Source: Pricia antarctica (GTDB lineage Bacteria; Bacteroidota; Bacteroidia; Flavobacteriales; Flavobacteriaceae). Taken from it: a stretch of DNA of 62,321 bases. The notes beneath the pieces are model-generated. The model had not been told where the DNA came from. It searched no databases and saw nothing but the letters and a program-made list of their open reading frames with translations. The position numbers and the translations under genes are program-made. Positions 26,912-35,673 of the stretch are shown piece by piece; the stretch's first letter is position 1, and the number at the start of each line of letters is the position of its first letter. The stretch covers positions 372,571-434,891 of the forward strand of contig DRGL01000023.1 of assembly GCA_011050085.1 (NCBI GenBank), read 5' to 3'.

Positions 26912-26983
26912 ACCATAGCATAAGTAGGTTAAGTTCATGGTAAGATTTGGGGAAAAGGCGGAACGTACATGTTCCGCCTTTTT
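26912..26983 (+). ncRNA. Candidate small RNA, unit 3 of 4
   Basis: A third 72-nt unit, identical to unit 2 through the first 53 bases. Its terminator is GGCGGAAC, loop GTACAT, GTTCCGCC and five T (26957-26983). The loop differs from unit 2 while the stem is kept. The 256-bp spacer before it holds no supported gene. Confidence 0.72.
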
Positions 26984-27103
26984 ATTTGTCTAAAATTGAG
27001 TGACTGTCGTATTAACCCCAACCCATACCAAGATAAACCTCATTATTGAACAAAAAAAACCATAATATTGAGAATATTTCTTTTTTATTTGTAGCAATAC
27101 CAG

Positions 27104-27111
27104 TATTTTTG
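27104..27111 (+). promoter_or_regulatory. -7 box of small RNA unit 4
   Basis: TATTTTTG, an exact TAnnTTTG match, 5 bp before the conserved CCAT segment. Confidence 0.6.
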
Positions 27112-27115
27112 AGTT

Positions 27116-27186
27116 GCCATAGCATAAGTAGGTTAAGTTTATGGTAAGATTTGGGACGAAAAGGGTGGAGACTTCTCCGCCCTTTT
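27116..27186 (+). ncRNA. Candidate small RNA, unit 4 of 4 (most divergent)
   Basis: A 71-nt unit. It starts GCCAT instead of ACCAT, with TTGCCAT still pairing with ATGGTAA through one G-U pair, and has one C to T change before ATGGT. The linker reads TTTGGGACGAAAA. The terminator is GGGTGGAGA, loop CT, TCTCCGCCC and four T (27163-27186), with one T-G wobble pair. Changes in stems keep pairing, and the 20-base loop differs by one base from the others. Confidence 0.7.
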
Positions 27187-27211
27187 CTATTTTGCAGTAG
27201 TACTATAAAAA

Positions 27212-27245
27212 AGCCCGTCACACAATGAAGTGTGACGGGCTTTTA
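27212..27245 (-). terminator. Strong terminator of sodA, usable from both sides
   Basis: A perfect 12-bp stem, AGCCCGTCACAC and GTGTGACGGGCT, with a 6-base loop. On the minus strand it is followed by a run of T (plus-strand A-run at 27206-27211), about 25 bp after the sodA stop. The plus side also has a T-rich tail, so it can insulate sodA from the small RNA array. Confidence 0.85.
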
Positions 27246-27269
27246 TTTTGATTAGATGTGTATCTAATA

Positions 27270-27878
27270 TTACTTACCATCGGCGTAGCGCTTCGCTACT
27301 TCATCCCAATTGATTACGTTAAAAAACGCTTCTATATACTCAGGTCTTTTATTTTGATAATTCAAATAATATGCATGTTCCCATACATCAAGACCTAAAA
27401 TAGGGTGGCCTCCACAACCTGTGTCAGGCATAACCGGGTTATCTTGGTTAGGTGTAGAGCAAATTTCTACTTTTCCACCTTCGTGTACGCAGAGCCATGC
27501 CCAACCTGAACCAAAACGTGAACCTGCAGCTTCAGTAAATTTCTCTTTGAAGCCATCGAAAGACCCAAACGCAGAATCTATGGCGTCTGCCAATTCTCCC
27601 GATGGGTTTCCACCACCGTCTGGTGACATAACCTTCCAAAATAAGGAGTGGTTATAAAATCCACCTCCGTTATTTCGCACAGCAGAGTTAGACATATCGA
27701 GATTACTTAATATATCTTCGATTTCTTTTCCATCATGAGTAGTGCCTTCAATAGCATCATTTAATTTTTTCGTGTATCCCGCATGGTGTTTATCATGGTG
27801 AATTTCCATAGTTCGCGCATCTATATTAGGTTCTAATGCGTCAAATGCATACGGTAATTTTGGTAGTTCAAAAGCCAT
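27270..27878 (-). CDS. Superoxide dismutase, Fe/Mn type
   Basis: A 202-residue cytoplasmic superoxide dismutase. Metal ligands are His27 (in MEIHHDKHH), a His in YNHSLFW, and Asp and His in [13 protein letters not shown]. The order and length are normal. I cannot decide between iron and manganese by eye. The gene is monocistronic, with a strong terminator after it. It is divergent from the AddA-like gene, and the shared intergenic region contains the palindrome TTCGATATCGAA (27940-27951). Confidence 0.95.
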   Translation of the reverse strand: MAFELPKLPYAFDALEPNIDARTMEIHHDKHHAGYTKKLNDAIEGTTHDGKEIEDILSNLDMSNSAVRNNGGGFYNHSLFWKVMSPDGGGNPSGELADAIDSAFGSFDGFKEKFTEAAGSRFGSGWAWLCVHEGGKVEICSTPNQDNPVMPDTGCGGHPILGLDVWEHAYYLNYQNKRPEYIEAFFNVINWDEVAKRYADGK

Positions 27879-27939
27879 TGTTTTCGTATTTTTAAAATTA
27901 ACAGCCGCAAGCGTTCATTACGCATCGACCTCATACTTT

Positions 27940-27951
27940 TTCGATATCGAA
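27940..27951. promoter_or_regulatory. Perfect 12-bp palindrome between sodA and the AddA-like gene
   Basis: TTCGATATCGAA, placed about 62-73 bp upstream of the sodA start and about 81-92 bp upstream of the preferred start of the divergent helicase gene. It could be an operator, but a 12-bp palindrome in AT-rich DNA may be chance. Confidence 0.25.
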
Positions 27952-28031
27952 TATACATTTTTTAACATTTAAATCCCCCTAATTATTTGTTAAGAACGCC
28001 ATTAGAATCCGTATTTTGCGTAAAAAAGCAC

Positions 28032-31000
28032 TTGCAGCATTCTCCCTTCAGCATATTCAATGCTTCCGCCGGTTCGGGCAAGACACATACCCTTACAAAG
28101 GCGTATCTGAAGATTGCGCTATCTGGTGTTGGAAATTTTAAAAAAATCCTGGCCATTACGTTCACAAATAAAGCGGTGAACGAAATGAAACATCGTATTT
28201 TAGATAGTCTGAACCAATTCAGTGAAGTAATCGATATTGAAAAGGCACCACCCCTTTTCCTTGATCTCATGGATGAACTTCATATAGAAGCGCCGGCACT
28301 TCGCGAGCGATCAAAGCTTACGCTAAAGGAGATTCTACATAACTATGCCTTTTTCGATATCTCGACCATCGATACCTTTACCCATCGGCTCATTCGCACA
28401 TTTGCGAAAGACTTAAAACTACCCCAGAACTTTGAAGTGGTACTCGATACCGACCTCATATTGGACGAAGCTGTAGCCAGACTTTTATATAAAGCAGGAA
28501 CCAATCGGAAACTGACGAAAGTTCTTCTTGATTTTGCATTGGAAAAAATCGATGAGGATAAAAGTTGGGATATAGGTTTCGATCTTTTCAATATCGGAAA
28601 ATTACTGTTCAATGAAACACACGCCGAGCATCTTGAAAAGATTCGGGACAAGGGCATAGATGATTTCTTAGGATTAAAGAAAGTACTGCGCAAAAGAATG
28701 TTATCACTAAAGGATAGCCTTGCTCAAACTGCAACCCAGACCTTACAGCTGATTTCCGAAGAAGGCTTAGAAACAACCGACTTCACAAGAAGCTCATTTC
28801 CTAATTTTCTAATAAAATTTTCAAAGGGAGATTTAAGAATCGATTTTTCAACCGGTTGGATCCAAAATTTTGAATCCGCCAATTTGTACAATAAATCGGC
28901 TCCAAACGAAGTAAAAGCAACTCTTGATCGGCTTCATCCTGAATTCTTCCTCGTTTTTAAAGCGCTAAAATCCGGTTTTTACGAAATGGCCTTTCTTAAA
29001 AATGCTTATGGCAATATCGTACCCTTAACCGTACTAAACGCGATCCAGCAAGAGGTGAAAGCGGTTCAGCTCGAAAACGATCAGCTTTCCATATCCGAAT
29101 TCAATACGTTGATTTCCAAAGAGATTAGAAATCAGCCAGCTCCTTTTATCTACGAGCGACTTGGGGAGAAATACCGACATTACTTTGTCGATGAATTTCA
29201 GGATACCTCTGCCCTACAATGGAAAAACCTAGTTCCTTTGATTGGTAATGCCCTTGAAAGCGAAGATATGCAGGGCAAACGGGGCTCTCTATTTTTGGTC
29301 GGTGATGCTAAACAGGCCATTTACAGATGGCGGGGCGGCAGGGCAGAGCAATTTTTAAACCTGGCCAACGCCGTTGACAATCCATTTATAGTTCCTCCTA
29401 AAACAGAGTTATTGCCGGTCAATTATCGAAGCCATGAGGAAGTCATCAAATTCAATAATGCTTTTTTTACCGCTACCAGTGCATTTTTAAATAGCGAACT
29501 CTATAAGGATTTATTTCTAGAGGGTAATAAACAAGGCTACAATACCAAAAAAGGCGGAATTGTACAATTAGATTTCATAACAAAGAATGAAGAGATTGAT
29601 ACAGACCGAGCCTATTGTAAAGCCGTTCTGAAAACTATACGCGAAGTTGTGGACAGAAAATATGGCTACGGATCAATCTGTATTTTGGTAAGGGGTAAAA
29701 AAGACGGCGTCTTATTGGCCGATTTTTTGGCACATCAAGAAATACCAACCATATCTTCAGAAAGTCTTTTGCTTAGGAGTAGCGATAAGGTGCGTTTTCT
29801 TACCCATTTAATGGAATATGGCAATGACGATAAAAATTTAGAAGTAGCTTACGAATTGTTATCTTATTTGTCTTCAGATAAAAAATATCGTCACGCCTAT
29901 ATTACAAGTAATCTTTGGGAAGTCACTACACTACTTAAAACCGAATTTGATTTTGATTTAGGCGTTCTCAAACGCCTTTCGGTTTACGACGGTATGGAAC
30001 TGGCCATAAAGCAATTTGACTTAGCTCCTTTGTCTGATGCCTATATAACCTATTTCATGGACGTAGTTCACCAAGTCGAACAAAAGGAAGGAACCGGAAT
30101 TCAAGCATTTTTATCCTATTGGAACAAAAAAAAGGACAGATTAAGCATTTCTGCCCCAGAAAATATCGATGCCGTTCGCATCATGACCATTCACAAAGCG
30201 AAGGGATTGGAATTTCCCATCGTAATTTTCCCTTTTGCTAATGAAAATATGTATAAGCGAATGGACAAAAAGCTTTGGATACCTTTAAACGCAGATATCT
30301 ACAGTGGTTTTGAAGAAATCTTAGTCAATGAAAAGAAAGAGGTAGAAAACTATAGTGACGTAGCCGCAGCGCTTTATTATGATGAAGAGCATAAAATGGA
30401 ACTTGACGCATTAAATGTATTGTACGTGGCACTGACCCGTGCTGAAAAAGCATTATATATTATAAGCGAGAAAGACCTATCGCAGAATGGCGCCCACAAA
30501 CCGGATTTATATTCCGGACTATTTATCGATTATTTAAAAAATAAAGGAATTTGGGAAGATGATCGCACTAGTTATTGCTTTGGTGCTCTAGATGTAAATA
30601 TTTCCGAATCAGAGAGCTTGTCCAATGAAATCATTTCTTTTGGCTATACACATAAAAATAGACCGGGATTCCGCATTTTGACCACATCGGGTATGCTTTG
30701 GGATACGGACAGGGAGGCAGCCATATCAAAAGGAAATTTTCTTCATCACATCTTGGGTATGATTGAAACCGAAGATGATGTAGAAAAGGCTTTTAAATAC
30801 CTTATCCAAAATGGGGATATAGCTCACGATGAAATTGAAAGCGCTAAGAATAGCGTCCGGCAAGTGGTGAATCATCCTGATTTAGGTGTATATTTTAGAA
30901 GCGGTGTCAAAGTAAGGAATGAAAAAGATATTATCACTGAAAATGGTAGATTAATGAGACCAGATAGAATTAATTTTAAAGGCAATATGGTAAGTCTTAT

Positions 31001-31142
31001 TGATTATAAAACGGGTAAGTCAAATCCGAAGTACAAAGAACAACTGTATACCTATACCGATGCCTTGGAAAGCATGGGCTATACAGTTGAAAACCGTATG
31101 ATTGTTTATATTAATGATGAGGTAACCTTTGAGAAGGTATAA
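28032..31142 (+). CDS. UvrD/RecB-like helicase-nuclease (AddA type)
   Basis: A protein of about 1036 residues with SF1 helicase and C-terminal RecB-type nuclease. Walker A is ASAGSGKTHT near the N-terminus, motif II is FVDEFQDTS, motif III area GDAKQAIYRWRGG, motif IV PVNYRSHEEVI, motif V IHKAKGLEFPIVIFPF and motif VI LYVALTRAEKALY. The nuclease domain ends with RPDRINFKGNMVSLIDYKTG, which carries the Asp and the Asp-Tyr-Lys of RecB nucleases. Starts: TTG at 28032 gives MQHSPFSIFNASAGSGKT; an earlier TTG at 27987 would add 15 residues. No ATG fits. The AddB partner is not beside it in this window. Role: double-strand break end processing. Confidence 0.87.
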   Translation: MQHSPFSIFNASAGSGKTHTLTKAYLKIALSGVGNFKKILAITFTNKAVNEMKHRILDSLNQFSEVIDIEKAPPLFLDLMDELHIEAPALRERSKLTLKEILHNYAFFDISTIDTFTHRLIRTFAKDLKLPQNFEVVLDTDLILDEAVARLLYKAGTNRKLTKVLLDFALEKIDEDKSWDIGFDLFNIGKLLFNETHAEHLEKIRDKGIDDFLGLKKVLRKRMLSLKDSLAQTATQTLQLISEEGLETTDFTRSSFPNFLIKFSKGDLRIDFSTGWIQNFESANLYNKSAPNEVKATLDRLHPEFFLVFKALKSGFYEMAFLKNAYGNIVPLTVLNAIQQEVKAVQLENDQLSISEFNTLISKEIRNQPAPFIYERLGEKYRHYFVDEFQDTSALQWKNLVPLIGNALESEDMQGKRGSLFLVGDAKQAIYRWRGGRAEQFLNLANAVDNPFIVPPKTELLPVNYRSHEEVIKFNNAFFTATSAFLNSELYKDLFLEGNKQGYNTKKGGIVQLDFITKNEEIDTDRAYCKAVLKTIREVVDRKYGYGSICILVRGKKDGVLLADFLAHQEIPTISSESLLLRSSDKVRFLTHLMEYGNDDKNLEVAYELLSYLSSDKKYRHAYITSNLWEVTTLLKTEFDFDLGVLKRLSVYDGMELAIKQFDLAPLSDAYITYFMDVVHQVEQKEGTGIQAFLSYWNKKKDRLSISAPENIDAVRIMTIHKAKGLEFPIVIFPFANENMYKRMDKKLWIPLNADIYSGFEEILVNEKKEVENYSDVAAALYYDEEHKMELDALNVLYVALTRAEKALYIISEKDLSQNGAHKPDLYSGLFIDYLKNKGIWEDDRTSYCFGALDVNISESESLSNEIISFGYTHKNRPGFRILTTSGMLWDTDREAAISKGNFLHHILGMIETEDDVEKAFKYLIQNGDIAHDEIESAKNSVRQVVNHPDLGVYFRSGVKVRNEKDIITENGRLMRPDRINFKGNMVSLIDYKTGKSNPKYKEQLYTYTDALESMGYTVENRMIVYINDEVTFEKV

Positions 31143-31189
31143 ATAGTTATCTTATAACACTTGTGTAATAGCTTAAAATCAAATACAGA

Positions 31190-32860
31190 ATGGCAAAAAA
31201 CATAAAATTCTCTAATCTAGATAGAAAGAAGTCTATAGAGACGCTGTCTAAAACTAAATATGATCTTGTGGTCATTGGAGGAGGAATTACGGGTGGTGGA
31301 ATCGCCCTTGATGCTGCCTCACGTGGATTAAAAGTGGCTTTGGTCGAAAAAGGAGATTTTGCCTCCGGTACCAGTAGCAAATCTACGAAGTTGATTCATG
31401 GCGGCTTGAGATACCTAAAACAGTTCGATTTTTGGTTGGTTAAAGAGGTCGGATCTGAACGGGCCATCGTGCATAAATTGGCACCGCATCTAGTTATCCC
31501 AGAAAAGATGCTTTTACCGCTAATCGAAAATGGATCTTACGGTAAATGGTTGACATCGATTGGCTTAAAGGTGTATGATATTTTGGCTCAGGTAGAAGGC
31601 GAGGACAAGCGTAAAATGTTAGAGAAAAAAGAAGCTTTAAAATTAGAGCCACTTCTTCCAAAGAAAATTTTAAAGGGAGCAGGATATTATGCGGAATATC
31701 GCACAGACGACGCTCGATTGACTATAGAAAACATAAAAACCAGTCTTCAATTTGGTACCCAGGCTATCAATTATGCATCCGTCGAAGATTTCATATATGA
31801 GGAGGAGAAAGTTGCCGGTGTCAAAGTTAAAGATGTGCTTACAAATAAATCGTTCGATATAAAATCAAAATATGTGATTAGCGCTGCTGGACCTTGGGTT
31901 GATGAGCTAAGAAGCGTAAACAACTCTAAAAAAGGAAAACAGTTGCATTTGACTAAAGGTGTGCATTTAGTGTTTCCAAAAGAAAAACTTCCTATAAAAC
32001 AATCTGTATATTTTGATGTGCCCGATGGGCGCATGATGTTCGCCATTCCTCGTGGAAATGTAACGTACGTTGGCACTACCGATACTAATTATAACAATGA
32101 CAAAGACCATGTAACCACTGATCTTGCCGATGCCATATACCTAATTTCAGCGGTTAATAATATGTTTCCGAGTATTGAATTGGAAATGGAAGATATCATA
32201 TCTTCTTGGGCAGGTCTTCGTCCCTTGATACACGAAGAAGGCAAATCGGCTTCTGAACTTTCTAGAAAAGATGAGATTTTCACATCCGATAATGGTTTAA
32301 TAAGTATTGCTGGCGGAAAATTGACCGGATATCGCAAAATGGCGGAAAGGGTAGTAGATCGTATTGCCAAAAAAATGGAGGAGGAAAATGGAACGGAGCT
32401 TAAAAAATGTTTCACTGAAGACATCCCCTTAAGCGGTAATGACGGCTTTAAAAAATTCAAATATGTAACCAAATATATTGCTGATGTTTATGAACGTATG
32501 ATGCCTGATGGTTTCAATGAACACGATGCTTGGGCACTAGTTACGCGTTATGGTAAACAGACCGAAACTATTTTAAAATCATATACTAGCTACAGTGATA
32601 CCGACCAGTATGTTCGTATGATTAAGGCAGAACTTCATTTCTGTATCGATTATGAAATGGTACAGAACCCAATGGATTTTTTTATTCGCAGAACGGGTAG
32701 GTTGTATTTCGATATCGACAGTATCCGAAAGTATATGGAGCCTATTTTGGATGAGTTCGAAACCATTTATAAAGTTGATGAAGCGCAGATTTTGCAGTGG
32801 CGTGAAACTTTGCAAGCAGAGTTGGAAGAGCATTCCAATTTTTCATTGGAGCGGGTTTGA
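31190..32860 (+). CDS. glpD: Aerobic glycerol-3-phosphate dehydrogenase
   Basis: A 556-residue FAD enzyme that oxidises sn-glycerol-3-phosphate to dihydroxyacetone phosphate and passes electrons to quinone. The FAD motif GGGITGGGIALDAASRG begins near residue 30, then FASGTSSKSTKLIHGGLRYL, and later TKGVHLVFP, GRMMFAIPRG, TYVGTTDT and AGGKLTGYRKMAERVVD. The C-terminal alpha domain is complete. It is peripheral at the inner membrane. It starts 47 bp after the helicase gene and converges on gpsA across a gene-poor stretch. No glycerol kinase or facilitator is adjacent. Confidence 0.93.
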   Translation: MAKNIKFSNLDRKKSIETLSKTKYDLVVIGGGITGGGIALDAASRGLKVALVEKGDFASGTSSKSTKLIHGGLRYLKQFDFWLVKEVGSERAIVHKLAPHLVIPEKMLLPLIENGSYGKWLTSIGLKVYDILAQVEGEDKRKMLEKKEALKLEPLLPKKILKGAGYYAEYRTDDARLTIENIKTSLQFGTQAINYASVEDFIYEEEKVAGVKVKDVLTNKSFDIKSKYVISAAGPWVDELRSVNNSKKGKQLHLTKGVHLVFPKEKLPIKQSVYFDVPDGRMMFAIPRGNVTYVGTTDTNYNNDKDHVTTDLADAIYLISAVNNMFPSIELEMEDIISSWAGLRPLIHEEGKSASELSRKDEIFTSDNGLISIAGGKLTGYRKMAERVVDRIAKKMEEENGTELKKCFTEDIPLSGNDGFKKFKYVTKYIADVYERMMPDGFNEHDAWALVTRYGKQTETILKSYTSYSDTDQYVRMIKAELHFCIDYEMVQNPMDFFIRRTGRLYFDIDSIRKYMEPILDEFETIYKVDEAQILQWRETLQAELEEHSNFSLERV

Positions 32861-33622
32861 TAAATTCCACTCTATTGGGTTCCTCCCTGAGCTGCAACTT
32901 ACATCGGTTTGATGGAGCGAGTCGTTGAAAATATTTTCAGCAATCTGAAAAAATACGGATTATATAAGTCATGGCCTTCATTTTAAAGTATGACTTCATA
33001 ACTATTTTTCAAATATCGTAATACTGCAATGGCATAACCTACTGTGGCAACACGGTCTAAGCTGCCATTTTTCATCATTGTCGGTATATCTGAATTTTCG
33101 GGTTGGTTCTCAAAGGCTTGGGCCCTAAATGTATGCTAATTCGTCAATGATTATACAAATGAATTATAATACGCTAAATCAAATTTCAGCTCAGAATTTT
33201 TACCGATTGATTCATAGCGGCAGCCCCATAGAACGGTAATTCTTAATAGGCAAAATTGCATAAACCATAGGCCAACTGACGAGATTATAGAGAAATTTGA
33301 AACCTTTCAAGGCGTTGCTAACTGGTTCATCTTCTCCATTTTCAAAGCCTCAATTAGAAGGGGAGTCTGACCGATAGAATTCCGATTATATAGATGTCTA
33401 AAAAGCAAGAACAAGACATTTTGAGAATTAAGCACGAAAGGTTGGTCTTCATTGAGAAAGTGCAAGGAGTCAGACTTTTGAGGTTTTTTGGAACTTCAAA
33501 AACTCAACCTATGGTCTTCTATTTAGGAGTTGTGTTATAGGCAAAGAAAAGTACTGCGGAAATTAAAAGTGGCCAAAGTCGCACGGTCTTGAATTGTCTT
33601 ATCTTAAGTTAGAAAATTTACC
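32861..33622 (-). pseudogene. Gene-poor stretch with possible minus-strand gene remnants
   Basis: 762 bp without an intact gene. On the minus strand three short open stretches in different frames look protein-like. About 33420-33300 reads KSDSLHFLNEDQPF and NSIGQTPLLIEALKMEKM. About 33330-33205 reads GEDEPVSNALKGFKFLYNLV, then SWPMVYAILPIKNYRSMGLPL before a stop. About 33135-32985 reads ENQPENSDIPTMMKNGSLDR then VATVGYAIAVLRYLKNSYEV before a stop. They are separated by stops or frame changes. I do not recognise the parent family, and they may come from more than one gene. The alternative is ordinary noncoding DNA with chance frames. No terminator was found for glpD. Confidence 0.3.
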
Positions 33623-34624
33623 TTAATCCAACTCTTCAGTCAAATCCATAAAAATACGTTTTGCATTTTTTCCCTCATACAAAACGCTGTAAACCGCGTC
33701 TATAATGGGTGCTTTCACTTCCTTTTTAAACTTCGATTTAATGTCGAAGGCACTTTTGGCCGCATAATAGCCTTCTGCAACCATACTCATTTCCATTTGA
33801 GCACTTTTAACTGTGTAGCCCTTACCAATCATATTTCCAAACATTCGGTTCCTGCTAAAAGTGGAATAGCCCGTTACCAATAGGTCACCCAAATAGGCGG
33901 AGTTATTGATATTCCTGTCGATTTTATGGATGCGTTTGGTAAATCGCTTCATCTCGCGAATGGCGTTACTCATAAGAACGGCTTGAAAGTTATCGCCATA
34001 ACCTAAACCATGGGCGATACCCGCTGCAATGGCGTAAATATTCTTGAGCATGGCAGCGTATTCTGCACCGATGATATCTTCGGTAACTTTGGTTTTTATA
34101 TAATCGCTGCTGAGATTTTTTGCTACATATTCCGCCTTTTCAGGGTCGGCGCATGCAATGGTAAGGTATGAAAGGCGTTCTAGAGCGACCTCTTCGGCAT
34201 GGCAAGGCCCGGTAATCACTCCAATATTTTCATAAGGTATACCATATACTTTGTGGAAATGCTTTCCAACAATCATTCCGGTTTCCGGCACTATCCCTTT
34301 AATGGCCGAGAATATGGTTTTGTCTTGTATAGGAGCGGTTAGTTTCTCTAATTCTTTACCCAGAAAGGCAGATGGAACCGCAAAGATTAGAATATCAGCC
34401 TTCTCAACAGCCACATTGATATCGTCGGTCAACTCAAGTTTATTTGTGTCGAAAGTGACCGAGGTCAGATAATTCGGATTATGCTTTTGAATATTAATAA
34501 ATCCTACGGCATCTGAATTACGCATGTACCAGCCCACTTTCTCTTGATTTACACAGAGCATTTTAACAATGGCTGTAGCCCAACTCCCACCCCCGATTAC
34601 TGCGAATTTCTTTGTTTTGTTCAT
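33623..34624 (-). CDS. gpsA: NAD(P)H-dependent glycerol-3-phosphate dehydrogenase
   Basis: A 333-residue soluble enzyme that reduces dihydroxyacetone phosphate to sn-glycerol-3-phosphate for phospholipid synthesis. The nucleotide motif IGGGSWATAIVKML is at the N-terminus; FAVPSAFL, FSAIKGI, GPCHAEEVA, EYAAMLKNIYAIAAGI with the catalytic Lys, and the late NRMFGNMIGKG are all present. The start at 34624 (MNKTKKFAVIGGG) is preferred over the in-frame ATG at 34669, which adds 15 residues not expected in the family. It converges on glpD. Confidence 0.93.
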   Translation of the reverse strand: MNKTKKFAVIGGGSWATAIVKMLCVNQEKVGWYMRNSDAVGFINIQKHNPNYLTSVTFDTNKLELTDDINVAVEKADILIFAVPSAFLGKELEKLTAPIQDKTIFSAIKGIVPETGMIVGKHFHKVYGIPYENIGVITGPCHAEEVALERLSYLTIACADPEKAEYVAKNLSSDYIKTKVTEDIIGAEYAAMLKNIYAIAAGIAHGLGYGDNFQAVLMSNAIREMKRFTKRIHKIDRNINNSAYLGDLLVTGYSTFSRNRMFGNMIGKGYTVKSAQMEMSMVAEGYYAAKSAFDIKSKFKKEVKAPIIDAVYSVLYEGKNAKRIFMDLTEELD

Positions 34625-34669
34625 GTTGATTTTTAATTTATATCCAAAACTAATTAAATAGTATGGCAA

Positions 34670-34986
34670 AGACTTATTGGATGGGTTTAAATGTAAATTA
34701 CGATGAAATACATAAAATTTTAACGTCCACTTAGCATGAAACAGGCAATGATTCTAAGCAGTAGGCGTTATTATTAGTAGTATGTATCAAACAATATTCC
34801 TGCGATCAATAATCGCAGATGACATGTTTTTGGTTGGTTATTTAGTTAGAGACCGCCCTTGCTTCAACAGTGAGGGCGGTTTTGTTTATTGAATAATTAG
34901 TAATTCAATCACATGTGACTTTTTAAAAGAAATTCAAATCGGTGTTGACTTCAGAAGGCCCAACTGGAAACCTGTAGATTTCAATT
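34670..34986. other. Intergenic region between gpsA and the DUF421 gene
   Basis: 317 bp without a supported gene. The plus strand carries two hairpins (34800-34818 and a terminator at 34852-34885), which could belong to a small RNA. The rest is AT-rich DNA containing the gpsA leader on the minus strand. Confidence 0.6.
34800..34888 (+). ncRNA. Weak candidate for a plus-strand small RNA
   Basis: A 7-bp hairpin, CTGCGAT/ATCGCAG with loop CAATA (34800-34818), is followed 33 bp later by an intrinsic terminator: ACCGCCCT (34852-34859), AGGGCGGT (34873-34880) and TTTGTTTATT. Both flanking genes are on the minus strand and no plus-strand gene ends nearby, so the terminator needs another explanation. 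No exact TAnnTTTG box was found upstream, so the 5' end is not set. Confidence 0.35.
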
Positions 34987-35514
34987 CTATGTCTGTCCAC
35001 TAACATCTTCCATAATGGCAGGTTCGATAGTTGTATCATCTGTAGAATGCAAAACCGAAATATCGCCCGTTGTCTCGAAAACTACAGCTCTAACCTGTGA
35101 GAATTGTAGCACATTGGCTTCCCTTAATTTTCCCATTAAATCTGCCCTACTTACCAGAGCCTTTTTTAAATTATCCTCAAAAATTTCCCCATCTTTCATT
35201 AACAGAATTGGTGTGTTTGTTAGCAACTTTTCCGCACTATCCGAAGAAGATAAAATTTTGGAGAATAAAACTTGTAAAAAAGCTAAGAGCGCTAAGGAGA
35301 CGAATGCTGGCATTAAGCTCGACACCGGTTTGTTTACGGCATCCGCTAGAATTGACCCCATAGCAATGGTTACCGCAAAATCAAAGCTCGACATCTTGGC
35401 AAAAGTCCGTTTGCCGGCGATACGGGTAATCAACATGATGTACAGATAGATACAAATTGCCGCAATGCACATCTGAACAATAGTCCATGGCTCTAATGAA
35501 GTAAAAATTTCCAT
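34987..35514 (-). CDS. DUF421 membrane protein (YetF-like)
   Basis: A 175-residue protein. Three hydrophobic helices (about 14-32, 46-60 and 66-84) with the family segment RIAGKRTFAKMSSFDFAVTI and MGSILADAV are followed by a cytosolic domain holding PILLMKDGEIFEDNLKKALV and DLMGKLREANVLQFSQVRAV. This matches DUF421/YetF proteins, whose role is not well defined although some are linked to spore or membrane functions in Firmicutes. The length is a little shorter than the Bacillus members. Monocistronic. Confidence 0.88.
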   Translation of the reverse strand: MEIFTSLEPWTIVQMCIAAICIYLYIMLITRIAGKRTFAKMSSFDFAVTIAMGSILADAVNKPVSSLMPAFVSLALLAFLQVLFSKILSSSDSAEKLLTNTPILLMKDGEIFEDNLKKALVSRADLMGKLREANVLQFSQVRAVVFETTGDISVLHSTDDTTIEPAIMEDVSGQT

Positions 35515-35673
35515 ATGTTTAGGTTTTGCGATTTACATTTCTAATTTTCGGTTGCTTACTTTAGTTTGTTAATCATTTTGACCTTTATGCTACACGACAA
35601 ATCAAAGCAGCACCCTATCTCTTTTGTAACGAACCTAGCGTGCCAGTAGGATTTCGTATTTAAAAAATATTAC

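Noticed and set aside
26258-27186. CRISPR-like array, because of regular repeats
   Set aside because: Repeats are about 70 bp including promoter-like and terminator parts, spacers are 120-256 bp and unequal, and no cas gene is present.
35015-35449. A 144-codon plus-strand frame
   Set aside because: Antisense to the DUF421 gene, whose membrane helices and family motifs are clear on the minus strand.
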